A stretch of DNA of 64,000 nt, taken from contig NZ_CM001837.1 of assembly GCF_000355805.1 (NCBI RefSeq), positions 2,591,768 to 2,655,767 on the forward strand. Direction: 5' to 3'. This document shows positions 25,726 through 33,988 of the stretch, piece after piece. The position numbers and the translations under genes are program-made. This stretch comes from Dokdonia sp. PRO95 (GTDB lineage Bacteria > Bacteroidota > Bacteroidia > Flavobacteriales > Flavobacteriaceae). A model generated the notes under the pieces. It saw only the letters and a program-made list of their open reading frames with translations. It did no database searches and had not been told where the DNA came from. Within the stretch, counting starts at the first letter, position 1. The number at the start of each line of letters is the position of its first letter.

Positions 25726-27211
25726 GTGGGAATCGTATTAAAACAATCTTTTCAGAATCTTATCACAACCTACTTAGGTTTTGGTCTAGGTGCCGTAAAT
25801 ACACTGTTTTTGTACGTAAATTTTATGAGCGACACCTATTATGGGTTAGTGAGTTTTATTCTTTCTACGGCTTTTATTTTAGTGCCTTTTCTGGCTTTTG
25901 GGGTTCAAAACACGATAGTGAAGTTTTACTCATCTTTTGAGGGAGAAGATCAAGATCGTTTTTTAAGTTGGATGCTGGTTTTACCACTATTTTTAATTAT
26001 TCCCATTACTGGAATCACGTATTTCTTACATCAACAAATTGCAGATTTCCTTTCGTCAAAAAATGAGATTGTTTCTGGCTACGTGTGGTATATCTTCATT
26101 ATCGCCTTGTCGTCGGCTTATTTTGAGATATTTTTCTCTTGGTCTAAAGTGCAGCTCAAAAGTACGTTCGGTAATTTTTTAAAGGAGGTTTTTCATCGTT
26201 TGGGCGTGACCTTACTTCTTGTGTTACTGGCTTTTTCTATCATAAATGTGGATACTTTTCTAGTGCTTACGGTTGCAATCTATGTAGTGAGAATGATTGT
26301 GATGCTGCTCTATGCCTTTGGACAACGAAAGCCTGTTTTTACGCTTTCGCAAAAGCGTAATCCCTCAAAACTTGATAGACAGCGCACCGCTATTATAAAG
26401 TACTCCACGCTTATCATAATTGCGGGTTCTGTGGGCGACTTTGCTTATCGATATAGACAAGTTTATGATAGGTAAATATGTGGCGATAGAAAATGTAGCT
26501 TACTATGCAGTTGCTATCTACATCGCAACGGTGATAGGTGTGCCTGCGAGGGCAATGCACCAGATTACATACCCGATGGTGGCAGGGATGCTCAATAATA
26601 AACAGTGGGAGGATATGCGCATTCTTTACAAGAAAAGTAGCCTGAGTTTATTAGTGATTTCTGGCTTGTTATTTTTACTGATTTGCTGCAACATTAAAAG
26701 CCTTTATCTCATTGTAGGTCCAGCTTATGCGACGGCAATTTATGTAGTACTTTGTATAAGTGCTTCAAAACTTTTAGATAACTGTCTCGGTATAAATAAT
26801 GCTATTGTATTTAATAGTGATTATTATCGTATTGTACTGGCAATAGGTGTTATGGCGGTAATTGTAGCAGTAATTTTAAATATGGTGTTGATTCCCACAC
26901 TGGGTATAAATGGTGCTGGTGTGGCAACGCTTATCGCAACGGTAGGCTACTCGCTTGCCAAATTACTTGTGGTGCAAGCCAAATTTAAAATGCAACCATT
27001 TTCTAAAAAGTCGCTATTAACCTGTGGAGTGATTGCTACCTTGTTTTGTGGATTTTACTTTTGGGATTTTTCTTTTAATCCGCTAGTGGCAATTGTTGTA
27101 AAAGGCACTATGTTGGGAAGTATATACCTCATACTTTCTTATAAGCTTGAACTTTCTTTAGATATTAATAACGCGATCGATAGCTTGCTTGGTAATGTGT
27201 TTAAAAGATAG
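25726..27211 (+). pseudogene. Polysaccharide flippase (Wzx/MATE-like), split by a one-base frameshift
   Basis: Two open frames together encode one flippase. The first (GTG start at 25726, about 235 useful residues) ends soon after IIIAGSVGDF. The second continues in the next frame with ATLLIDIDKFMIGKYVAIENVAYYA. Removing one G from the GGG run at 26433-26435 restores SVATLLIDIDKFM and a continuous protein of about 494 residues with 12-14 helices, the usual size for this family. Wzx-like proteins move lipid-linked oligosaccharides across the inner membrane, fitting the preceding yfhO and glycosyltransferase genes. The split may be a sequencing or assembly error, a phase-variable site or a true pseudogene. 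The reading frame on both sides looks intact and undecayed, which favours error or recent mutation. Confidence 0.85.
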
Positions 27212-27230
27212 AAATTTTACTTAATAACAT

Positions 27231-27263
27231 AGAAAAACCCCGATTTACAATTGTAAATCGAGG
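27231..27263 (-). terminator. Terminator of the arginine-rich secreted protein gene
   Basis: A perfect 10-bp stem CGATTTACAA/TTGTAAATCG (27241-27260) plus two outer pairs is followed on the minus strand by TTTTTC. There is no T-run on the plus side, so it works for the minus-strand gene. Confidence 0.75.
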
Positions 27264-27310
27264 CTTTAACAAACCAACCAAAGTTATCGTTAGTATTTGA
27301 GGATTAACAT

Positions 27311-27868
27311 TTATCCTCGTACACGTATTTTTTTATTCTTCTTAATCTTTATATTTCTTCCGTTTGCACGCTGTGCTCTGTGTATACGGTAGTTATAATC
27401 TACAAGATCTACAATACGACCTCTTCTATTATAAATCACTTTCATATCTCCTACACGATCTAGACGACCATTTGTATATCTTAAGGCAACAGAACCTATC
27501 TGTCTTACTTTACCACGACGGTTGTAATCTATGAGATTACGACCTACTTTATAAATTTCACCTTGACGGTTATACTTTACAAAAGTGTTATTTCTGTAAG
27601 GATATGTTACACCGTAGGCGTGTCCTGGCGTACCTTGATTAAAACCTCTGCGCCCTTGTGTGCGAGTTTGATATCTATTACCACGTTGTGTAAAATCAAA
27701 CTGTCCATTTGTATATACCTCAAAGGTGATACCTCGCTCAGTAAATGTGATAGACTGTGGTACATTGTAACGTGGCCCTCTTTCTGTAGTGTGATCGAGA
27801 TCTGTCACTGTGTTTGCTTGTGCAGTCATTCCTCCTAGAAACAATACTGCGATTAATAGCTTTTTCAT
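27311..27868 (-). CDS. Secreted arginine/glycine/tyrosine-rich repeat protein
   Basis: The 185-residue protein has a clear signal peptide (MKKLLIAVLFLGGMTAQA). The mature part is very basic, with many Arg, Asn and Tyr. Short repeats of the type Y-N-R-R/Q-G-(K/R/E)-(V/I) occur about five times between residues 95 and 165, e.g. KYNRQGEIYKVG, DYNRRGKVRQIG and IYNRRGRIVDL. The tail NIKIKKNKKIRVRG is lysine/arginine only. I do not recognise the family. The repeats could form a beta structure like YD or WG repeats and bind a negatively charged surface polymer; that is inference. It has its own terminator. Confidence 0.75.
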   Translation of the reverse strand: MKKLLIAVLFLGGMTAQANTVTDLDHTTERGPRYNVPQSITFTERGITFEVYTNGQFDFTQRGNRYQTRTQGRRGFNQGTPGHAYGVTYPYRNNTFVKYNRQGEIYKVGRNLIDYNRRGKVRQIGSVALRYTNGRLDRVGDMKVIYNRRGRIVDLVDYNYRIHRAQRANGRNIKIKKNKKIRVRG

Positions 27869-28063
27869 AATATAAAAGTATTAGGGTTGATACGTTACCG
27901 TCTTTCGGTGTACGCTTGCTAGTTAGTTTGCAATCAGCGTGCCAGAAATAGAAAAACCTTGTTACGTACAGTGTTTATAGGTGTTTACGCTTTCGCGAAA
28001 AGGTGAGATGAATTATACATTTAGCAGTCTATTATATCTGAGAGGTACGTATTTTTATAATTA
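27869..28063. other. Intergenic region with a palindrome copy
   Basis: This is upstream DNA of the arginine-rich protein gene. It contains GCTTTCGCGAAAAG at 27989-28002, a dispersed palindrome copy with an intact core. I see no other structure. Confidence 0.5.
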
Positions 28064-30253
28064 CTAAAGATTTACTCTTTTATGTTTAGGATATTTTAGT
28101 TCGTAACTGAATTCCTTTTTAGAGCTATCTGATGGAGCAAGGTTTATAGTCCATTCGAGCAAACCTGTGTCTTTATCGTAAGCCGCATCTGCGGTTTCGA
28201 TATCATCTACTTTGATTTCCTTGTTTTGAGATACAGGAACGCGATCTACCATTTTTAGGTTGATAGGTGTATTTTTATTATTTCTCACTGTTGTTGAGTA
28301 TGCCATATCAACAATACGTTGCGAACCTATAAAAGAAGTCGACTTAAAATTATCTAGCTGTTTACGCTTTACGACGATATTAGGATCTACGCCAAGTGAT
28401 ACAGATAACTCCTCTGTAGTCTCTAGCGGATTGATATACGTCTTACCAGAAAAACTACCTTCAAAGTAAATATTTGCTTCTCCAGGAAGTAAACTATAAC
28501 GCACCCAGTCTTTTATTGAAGCTGTAAGAAATACATTCTCATTTATAGCTGGAGCGACAAAATATTCATAGGTTGCTGGTACTTCAAACTTATCAATTTC
28601 TATTACGGTCACATCTCCATCGGAGTCAATTGAGTATTTTTTATTGATTTCAAAAGTTGTGGTGGTTATTCCTTCTGTTTTGGTGTCTCCTGTGGCTGTT
28701 AGTTTTGAACTTTCAAATCCATTCTTGGTTTTAATAATTACTACTCCATTTCTCGCCTTAGCACCATAAATCGATGTAGCGCTTAGACCTTTGAGTACGT
28801 CTATATTTTTTATGTTACTAGCATCAATTTCATTGATTTCCCTAATTGATTTTTGAGAACTATATGGAATTCCATCAATAATAAATAACGGTGGATTACT
28901 TGAATTTATTGACGAATAGCCTCTTATAACAACATTTGTCGAGCCACCAGCCAATCCTGATGTGTTATTTATTGCTACACCCGACGCTTTACCTGAAAGA
29001 ATATCATTAAGTGTATAATCTTCTTTCTTTGCAGGTTTTGGTGATTGCCCCCTTAGAGACCCAGATGTACCATAAGCAGTAATTACCACCTCTTCAAGTG
29101 CATTATCTATTTCTAAGTTTGCATTAATAATACTAGCGTGAATAGGAATTTCCTTAGTTTTAAAGCCTACAAAAGAAAACGCTAGCGTTTCTCCTTCATT
29201 TACTTGAAGAGTGTATTTTCCATCAAAGTCAGTTTGCGTCCCGTTTGTTGTTCCTTTTACTATAACATTTGCGCCAGGTAACGGTCCATTATCTTCAGTA
29301 ACTATTCCTGTGATGGTTTTAATAGTAGGGTTGTATTTATAGTTGTATGCCTTTGTAGCATTACTATTGTTACGGTAATTACGATTTACAAAACGTAAGT
29401 ATTTTGTGTCAATAGTTGGCTTAAGGTTGTTTGTATTAGGATCTCCTGTTGATAATACAAGGTTGACATCATCCCATTCTATTCCTGTTTTTTGATATAA
29501 ATGGGCTTTGTATGATAATTGTAAAGGTGCATCGGTAGCAATTGCTTTTAAGTCATATTCTGGATACCAGCCTGCTTCGCTTACATTATAGGTGATTTTA
29601 AGGTTCAAAGTCTCTTGCTGTTCACCGTTAAGTTTAAGTGTAATCTGACCTTTGCTTTTTTCTTCTGTGACGTTTAGTTCGTTAAATTGCTTCGTAAGGT
29701 CATTTACACGACGTTGTAAGGTTGTTTTTTCAATTTCGGCATCTAGAATTCCATTTTTAATTTCAGTTACGCGTTTTCTGTAGTAAGTAGATAGCTCCTT
29801 GATTTTAGCTAGATCTATTTCTGTGGTGTTGCTACCTAGTCGTTGGTTTGAAGTAATTACTTCTTCTTCTTTATGTAAACCACTCATAAGACTATTAAGC
29901 TTGAGGATATCTGTCTCAAGTTTAGTTTTTAAACTTCGTAAACTGTCTACTTTCTTTGTATTGAGTTGTTCTGTGAGATAGTTAATCCCGAAATTAATAG
30001 AGAGTATCGAGGCGTCTTTTAAGCCAGAAATCTGGATGCTACTTTCATCAATATCGTTTGAGAGATTATCAAATAGAAAGCTATTTGTTCCCTCCATAAC
30101 CATAACTTCAGTAGTACGTTCTATTTGTGCGCCACTTAGGTAGACAGTTACTTTAGATAGGTTAGTACTTTTAGTTTGTGGTGGGGTAGAAGACGCTTTC
30201 GCGAAAGCGTAACTCATCAAACATAAGGCGAGTAATAATGTAGTTCTTTTCAT
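28064..30253 (-). CDS. MuiA/DUF4139-family protein with inserted carboxypeptidase-like and TonB-plug domains
   Basis: The 729-residue protein starts with a signal peptide ending at AFAKA-SS, where the cleavage site itself is encoded by a palindrome copy (30195-30208). Residues about 30-125 resemble DUF4140, then comes a coiled coil, and DUF4139 begins near residue 210 (YNVSEAGWYPEYDL). Between about residues 313 and 506 lies an insertion. It begins as a CarboxypepD_reg-like beta domain (GIVTEDNGPLPGANVIVKG, then GKYTLQVNEGETLAFSFVGF) and continues as a SusC-type plug domain with VVIRGYSSINSSNPPLFIIDG and IYGAKARNGVVIIKTK. DUF4139 then resumes to the end. No porin barrel is present, so it is not a TonB-dependent transporter. 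Function is unknown; MuiA relatives affect mucoid exopolysaccharide. Confidence 0.85.
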   Translation of the reverse strand: MKRTTLLLALCLMSYAFAKASSTPPQTKSTNLSKVTVYLSGAQIERTTEVMVMEGTNSFLFDNLSNDIDESSIQISGLKDASILSINFGINYLTEQLNTKKVDSLRSLKTKLETDILKLNSLMSGLHKEEEVITSNQRLGSNTTEIDLAKIKELSTYYRKRVTEIKNGILDAEIEKTTLQRRVNDLTKQFNELNVTEEKSKGQITLKLNGEQQETLNLKITYNVSEAGWYPEYDLKAIATDAPLQLSYKAHLYQKTGIEWDDVNLVLSTGDPNTNNLKPTIDTKYLRFVNRNYRNNSNATKAYNYKYNPTIKTITGIVTEDNGPLPGANVIVKGTTNGTQTDFDGKYTLQVNEGETLAFSFVGFKTKEIPIHASIINANLEIDNALEEVVITAYGTSGSLRGQSPKPAKKEDYTLNDILSGKASGVAINNTSGLAGGSTNVVIRGYSSINSSNPPLFIIDGIPYSSQKSIREINEIDASNIKNIDVLKGLSATSIYGAKARNGVVIIKTKNGFESSKLTATGDTKTEGITTTTFEINKKYSIDSDGDVTVIEIDKFEVPATYEYFVAPAINENVFLTASIKDWVRYSLLPGEANIYFEGSFSGKTYINPLETTEELSVSLGVDPNIVVKRKQLDNFKSTSFIGSQRIVDMAYSTTVRNNKNTPINLKMVDRVPVSQNKEIKVDDIETADAAYDKDTGLLEWTINLAPSDSSKKEFSYELKYPKHKRVNL

Positions 30254-30275
30254 TGGTGTGATTTTTATAGTTGGT

Positions 30276-30283
30276 CAAATCTA
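30276..30283 (-). promoter_or_regulatory. Candidate -7 box upstream of the MuiA-like gene
   Basis: The minus strand reads TAGATTTG, a perfect TAnnTTTG, ending 23 bases before the ATG. This implies a leader of about 15 bases. The upstream TTG element is not clear. Confidence 0.45.
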
Positions 30284-30346
30284 TAAGCACACCTATGAAA
30301 ATAAAATAGGTATTGAGTGAGTGAGTTATCTCAATGAGTAAACTAG

Positions 30347-30760
30347 CTATTTGGGCTGTTCATAATCCAGAAACTTACTCTTAAGCTCTGGAGTAGGGAT
30401 CATACAGGCTTCTTTTTTGCCAAACCATTTATAGCGATTACGGGCAATAAAATCATAAACCCCATCACGCAAGAATCTCGGAAGAATTAAAAACACTGCA
30501 AGCAAAGGCCAGCCCGCAGATAATTGCTTTGCAATGTGAAGCGCCGCCGTAGATTTTGCATAGGCTTTGTCTTCAGTCACTAAAATGATAGAGTCTATCT
30601 TATCAAGATCTATATGATGTTTTGAAGCAAGTTCTTTTCCTATCTCGCTTTGCAATGGAGCATATCTAAATAGATCCTTCTTATCACGCTGTATGATAAA
30701 GGTGATGGCCCCGTTGCATAAATTGCAAACTCCGTCAAAAAGGATGATTTTTTTAGTCAT
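30347..30760 (-). CDS. DCC family thiol-disulfide oxidoreductase-like protein (DUF393)
   Basis: This 137-residue protein has the N-terminal FDGVCNLCN motif (DxxCxxC) that names the DCC family. It also shows the typical FRYAPLQSEIGKEL segment near residue 35 and the C-terminal DGVYDFIARNRYKWFGKKEACM. The fold is predicted to be thioredoxin-like, and redox activity is assumed but not demonstrated for most members. It lies 15 bases downstream of mutS2 and is probably co-transcribed. Confidence 0.88.
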   Translation of the reverse strand: MTKKIILFDGVCNLCNGAITFIIQRDKKDLFRYAPLQSEIGKELASKHHIDLDKIDSIILVTEDKAYAKSTAALHIAKQLSAGWPLLAVFLILPRFLRDGVYDFIARNRYKWFGKKEACMIPTPELKSKFLDYEQPK

Positions 30761-30775
30761 ACTAATGATAGGCTA

Positions 30776-32953
30776 TTACTTAGCATTCTTCTTTTTGCGT
30801 TGTACGAGCTCTAGTTGTTCTAGAGAAACATTTGTGGTAAACATCCCGTAATCTACGGTGGCTTTGCCTTTTTCTATACTATCTATCACTCCCACAGCCT
30901 TACCATCAAACATACGCACGCGATCTCCTTCTCTTAAAATAACCTTTGGTTTTACAACCTCTGGTGCTGCTTTCTTAGCCTCTTTCTTTTTCTCACGTAT
31001 AACTTTTACGTGCTTTTCGGCTTCTTTTTTTGTGGCGATTGCTTTGGCTTTTTCTGCTTTGGCTTGTTTTGCACTTTGTTTTTTACGCTTACTATTTTCT
31101 ATCTGTACGATTTTCATAAACTCGGCTACGAGTTCGCGTTTTTTCTTATCGTGATAGAATTTCTTGCTTATGCCATCTAGCTTTGTACCTAAGTAAATCA
31201 AGCGCTGGTTGCTGTCATACAGTTCTTGGTAAGCCTCTAGTTTGCTTTGTACCTTCTCGTTTATTTCGGCGAGTTGAGCTTTTTCTTTTACGGCTTGTTG
31301 TTCTTTCGCTTTAAGCGAACTAGTAGTTTTTGAAAGTTTGCTGCGCTCCTTTTGTAGGTTTGCAATACTCTTGTCAAAACGTATTTTTCCACGCTCTACC
31401 TTTTTCTTAGAGCGGTTTATAAGCGAGTAGGGGATGCCATTTTTTTGTGCCACCTCAAAGGTAAAAGAGCTTCCCGCTTCTCCCATATGTAGCTTAAATA
31501 GTGGCTCCAGTGTGCGTGCATCAAAAAGCATATTTGCATTTACAATCTCTGGCGTCTCGTTTGCCATCATCTTGAGATTTGCATAGTGCGTTGTGATAAT
31601 ACCAAAGGCCTCACGCTCGTGAAAGACCTCAAGAAACGTCTCTGCCAGCGCACCACCCAGCTCAGGATCTGATCCCGTACCAAACTCATCTATAAGAATA
31701 AGCGTGTTTTTATCACACTTCTTAAGGAAGTAGTTCATATTTTTAAGGCGGTAGCTATAGGTACTTAAGTGATTTTCTATACTCTGGTTATCACCTATAT
31801 CTGTAAGAATCTTATTAAACAGGCACATTCTAGAATACTCGTGTACCGGAATAAGCATACCACTTTGTAGCATTACTTGCAACAGCCCTACGGTTTTTAA
31901 AGTGATACTCTTACCGCCGGCATTAGGCCCAGAAATCACAATAATGCGACTCCCTTGATCTAGGTGTATATCTTGCGGATACGTCTTCTCATTTTTTGCA
32001 TTGTTATTAAGAAGAAGTAGCGGGTGATAGGCATCTTTTATGGTAAGTTCTCTATCTGTAGTAATTTTAGGAAGTAAGCCATTCAGCTTTTCGGCATACT
32101 TCATTTTTGCGGCAATTACATCTATGTCGCTCAGTAGCTCTTGATACTCCTCAAATAGTGGGATGAAAGGACGCATCGCATTAGTAAGTTCTTTAAGAAT
32201 ACGTTTTACCTCCTCATCTTCCTCAAAAATAAGATTGTTAAGTTCGCGCTGCGCCTGTAGCGTAGCTTCTGGTTGTATATAAGTGATGCTCCCCGTCTTT
32301 GAGCTACCCATAATAGAACCTTTTACCTTACGTCTATGCATCGCAGTTACAGCAAGTACACGCACATTATCTACTATAGTCTCGCGTATGTCATCTAGAT
32401 AGCCATAACCAGCATACTGCCCTAGTGCGCTAGAGAAGCTTGAGTTTATACGACCCTTAGTTTGGTTAATCGCTCGGCGTAAAGTGCCTAGGGTAGGTGT
32501 TGCATCATCGCGCACCTCACCATATTTATCTATAATTCTTGTGACAGCATCTATAATCGCTGTGGTATACTCTGTTTCCCTTACTGTATTATAAAGCGTA
32601 GGGTAGAGTTCTTCAAACTTTTTAAAAAACTTGAGGTGAATATTTACCGTTTCAGAGATGCTAGATAGTTTTTTAAAACTCCCCTTCTCAAGGGTACTAT
32701 CTTCTATGGCTAGGTATTTTAACTCGTGGTCAAGACTATCAAAGCCGTGATTAGGTATCGCACTATCTGCCGTTCTAGAAGACAGATACTCATTAGTCTG
32801 ATGAAGGCCAAAAAGCGCTTGCTTAGGTGTAGGGTAGGGCTCTATGGTGAGCGCTTTTGCTTTACCTTTTTCTGTCGTACAACGCTCAGAAACCTGCTCA
32901 CAAACAATATCAAATTCTAAGTCTTGAAGTGTCTTTTTATTGATTTTTATCAT
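30776..32953 (-). CDS. MutS2-type DNA mismatch/recombination ATPase without Smr domain
   Basis: With the start at 32953 the protein has about 725 residues. The MutS core and lever region occupies the first 330 residues. The ATPase follows with Walker A SGPNAGGKSITLKTVG near residue 340 and Walker B ILIDEFGTGSDPELGGALAE near residue 415. A long Lys/Ala/Glu-rich coiled coil comes next, and then a short beta domain (KVILREGDRVRMFDGKAVGVID). The usual C-terminal Smr endonuclease domain of MutS2 is absent. MutS2 proteins act on branched DNA or, in some bacteria, on collided ribosomes. The longer frame from 32989 places a palindrome copy (32963-32976) in the coding part; I start after it at MIKINKKTLQDLEFD, the usual N-terminus. 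Confidence 0.88.
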   Translation of the reverse strand: MIKINKKTLQDLEFDIVCEQVSERCTTEKGKAKALTIEPYPTPKQALFGLHQTNEYLSSRTADSAIPNHGFDSLDHELKYLAIEDSTLEKGSFKKLSSISETVNIHLKFFKKFEELYPTLYNTVRETEYTTAIIDAVTRIIDKYGEVRDDATPTLGTLRRAINQTKGRINSSFSSALGQYAGYGYLDDIRETIVDNVRVLAVTAMHRRKVKGSIMGSSKTGSITYIQPEATLQAQRELNNLIFEEDEEVKRILKELTNAMRPFIPLFEEYQELLSDIDVIAAKMKYAEKLNGLLPKITTDRELTIKDAYHPLLLLNNNAKNEKTYPQDIHLDQGSRIIVISGPNAGGKSITLKTVGLLQVMLQSGMLIPVHEYSRMCLFNKILTDIGDNQSIENHLSTYSYRLKNMNYFLKKCDKNTLILIDEFGTGSDPELGGALAETFLEVFHEREAFGIITTHYANLKMMANETPEIVNANMLFDARTLEPLFKLHMGEAGSSFTFEVAQKNGIPYSLINRSKKKVERGKIRFDKSIANLQKERSKLSKTTSSLKAKEQQAVKEKAQLAEINEKVQSKLEAYQELYDSNQRLIYLGTKLDGISKKFYHDKKKRELVAEFMKIVQIENSKRKKQSAKQAKAEKAKAIATKKEAEKHVKVIREKKKEAKKAAPEVVKPKVILREGDRVRMFDGKAVGVIDSIEKGKATVDYGMFTTNVSLEQLELVQRKKKNAK

Positions 32954-32962
32954 AGGGATCTC

Positions 32963-32976
32963 GCTTTCGCGAAAGC
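32963..32976. repeat. Palindrome copy just upstream of mutS2
   Basis: GCTTTCGCGAAAGC is perfect and ends about ten bases before the likely mutS2 start codon, in the space between mutS2 and the divergent ung gene. Confidence 0.85.
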
Positions 32977-33071
32977 GTAATAGAACCACAACGGCTCTGT
33001 AATTATTTCTTTTTTCTCTAGCTTTGAGTTGTCTAATAGCAATGACAAACTCTTATACAAAAATACGGATT

Positions 33072-33737
33072 ATGCACGTAAATATAGAAGACAGCTGGAA
33101 GCAAGAACTCACTGCCGAATTTGAGAAGCCTTATTTTAAATCGCTTACCAGATTTGTAAAGGAGGAGTATGCTACACACACGTGCTATCCGCCGGCTGGG
33201 GAGATTTTTTCTGCCTTTGATCATTGCCCTTTTGATAAGGTAAAAGTCGTGATTATAGGTCAAGATCCTTATCACGGAGCTGGACAGGCTAACGGACTTT
33301 GCTTTTCTGTGCAAGATGGCGTAGCGCATCCTCCATCACTTAAAAATATCTTTAAGGAGCTAGAAACAGATATGGGACCACCTACACCAGTATCTGGTAA
33401 TCTAGATAGATGGGCAGCACAAGGAGTTTTACTTCTCAATGCAACGCTTACAGTAAGAGCAGGCGAAGCAGGATCTCATCAAAAGCAAGGCTGGGAGCAG
33501 TTTACAGATGTGGTGATAGATACGCTTTCGCGAAAGCGTGAAAACATCATTTTCTTACTCTGGGGAGGATTTGCCAAAAAGAAAGGTAGAAAGATAGATG
33601 CGTCAAAACATTTTATCCTACTCTCTGGACATCCATCACCACTAAGCGCAAACCGTGGTTACTGGTTCGGTAATAAGCATTTTAGTAAGGTAAATGAGAT
33701 TTTACTGAGCAAAGGAGAAGCGCCAATAAACTGGTAA
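33072..33737 (+). CDS. ung: Uracil-DNA glycosylase (family 1)
   Basis: The 221-residue enzyme removes uracil from DNA and starts base-excision repair. The water-activating loop GQDPYHGAGQANGLCFSV lies near residue 60, and the DNA-intercalation loop GHPSPLSANRGYWFG lies near residue 185. NATLTVRAGEAGSHQKQGWEQFTD is also typical of Ung. The upstream ATG at 33024 would add 16 residues not seen in the family. It is divergent from mutS2, placing two DNA-maintenance genes side by side. A palindrome copy encodes TLSRKRENI just before the IIFLLWGGFAKKKG strand. Confidence 0.96.
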   Translation: MHVNIEDSWKQELTAEFEKPYFKSLTRFVKEEYATHTCYPPAGEIFSAFDHCPFDKVKVVIIGQDPYHGAGQANGLCFSVQDGVAHPPSLKNIFKELETDMGPPTPVSGNLDRWAAQGVLLLNATLTVRAGEAGSHQKQGWEQFTDVVIDTLSRKRENIIFLLWGGFAKKKGRKIDASKHFILLSGHPSPLSANRGYWFGNKHFSKVNEILLSKGEAPINW

Positions 33738-33746
33738 AACAAGACA

Positions 33747-33795
33747 TAAAAAAAACGACGCCGAAAATTTGAATTAGCTTTCAGCGCCGTTTACT
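33747..33795 (-). terminator. Imperfect terminator after the 35-residue protein gene
   Basis: On the minus strand an imperfect stem of 13 positions (two mismatches; AACGGCGCTGAAA against TTTTCGGCGTCGTT) is followed directly by a run of eight T. It lies 15 bases after the small gene's stop codon, and it may also serve ung from the other side. Confidence 0.65.
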
Positions 33796-33809
33796 TTAAA
33801 GGTTGAATA

Positions 33810-33917
33810 TTATTCTTCTTCCTCTGCTTCAGGTTCTGCAACTTCATTGCATGAAAATTGCAATAGCAGGAAATTGATAGCAATTAGGATTGCCATCACA
33901 ATAAAAAAAATGGTCAT
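33810..33917 (-). CDS. Small membrane or lipoprotein-like protein, 35 residues
   Basis: An ATG at 33917 opens a 35-codon frame. It encodes a hydrophobic helix (MTIFFIVMAILIAINFLLLQF), then SCNEVAEPEAEEEE. The end is strongly acidic, and a Cys follows the helix in LQFSC, which resembles a weak lipobox. An independent terminator directly downstream on the same strand supports a real transcript. I do not know the family. It is too short for ordinary gene finders but has good architecture: hydrophobic helix, Cys, acidic tail. Confidence 0.55.
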   Translation of the reverse strand: MTIFFIVMAILIAINFLLLQFSCNEVAEPEAEEEE

Positions 33918-33988
33918 TAAAAAAAATAAGTAGTTTGTTACCTATAGATACATATCAATGGGAAAGGTTGCGTGCGTACTTAATAAAA

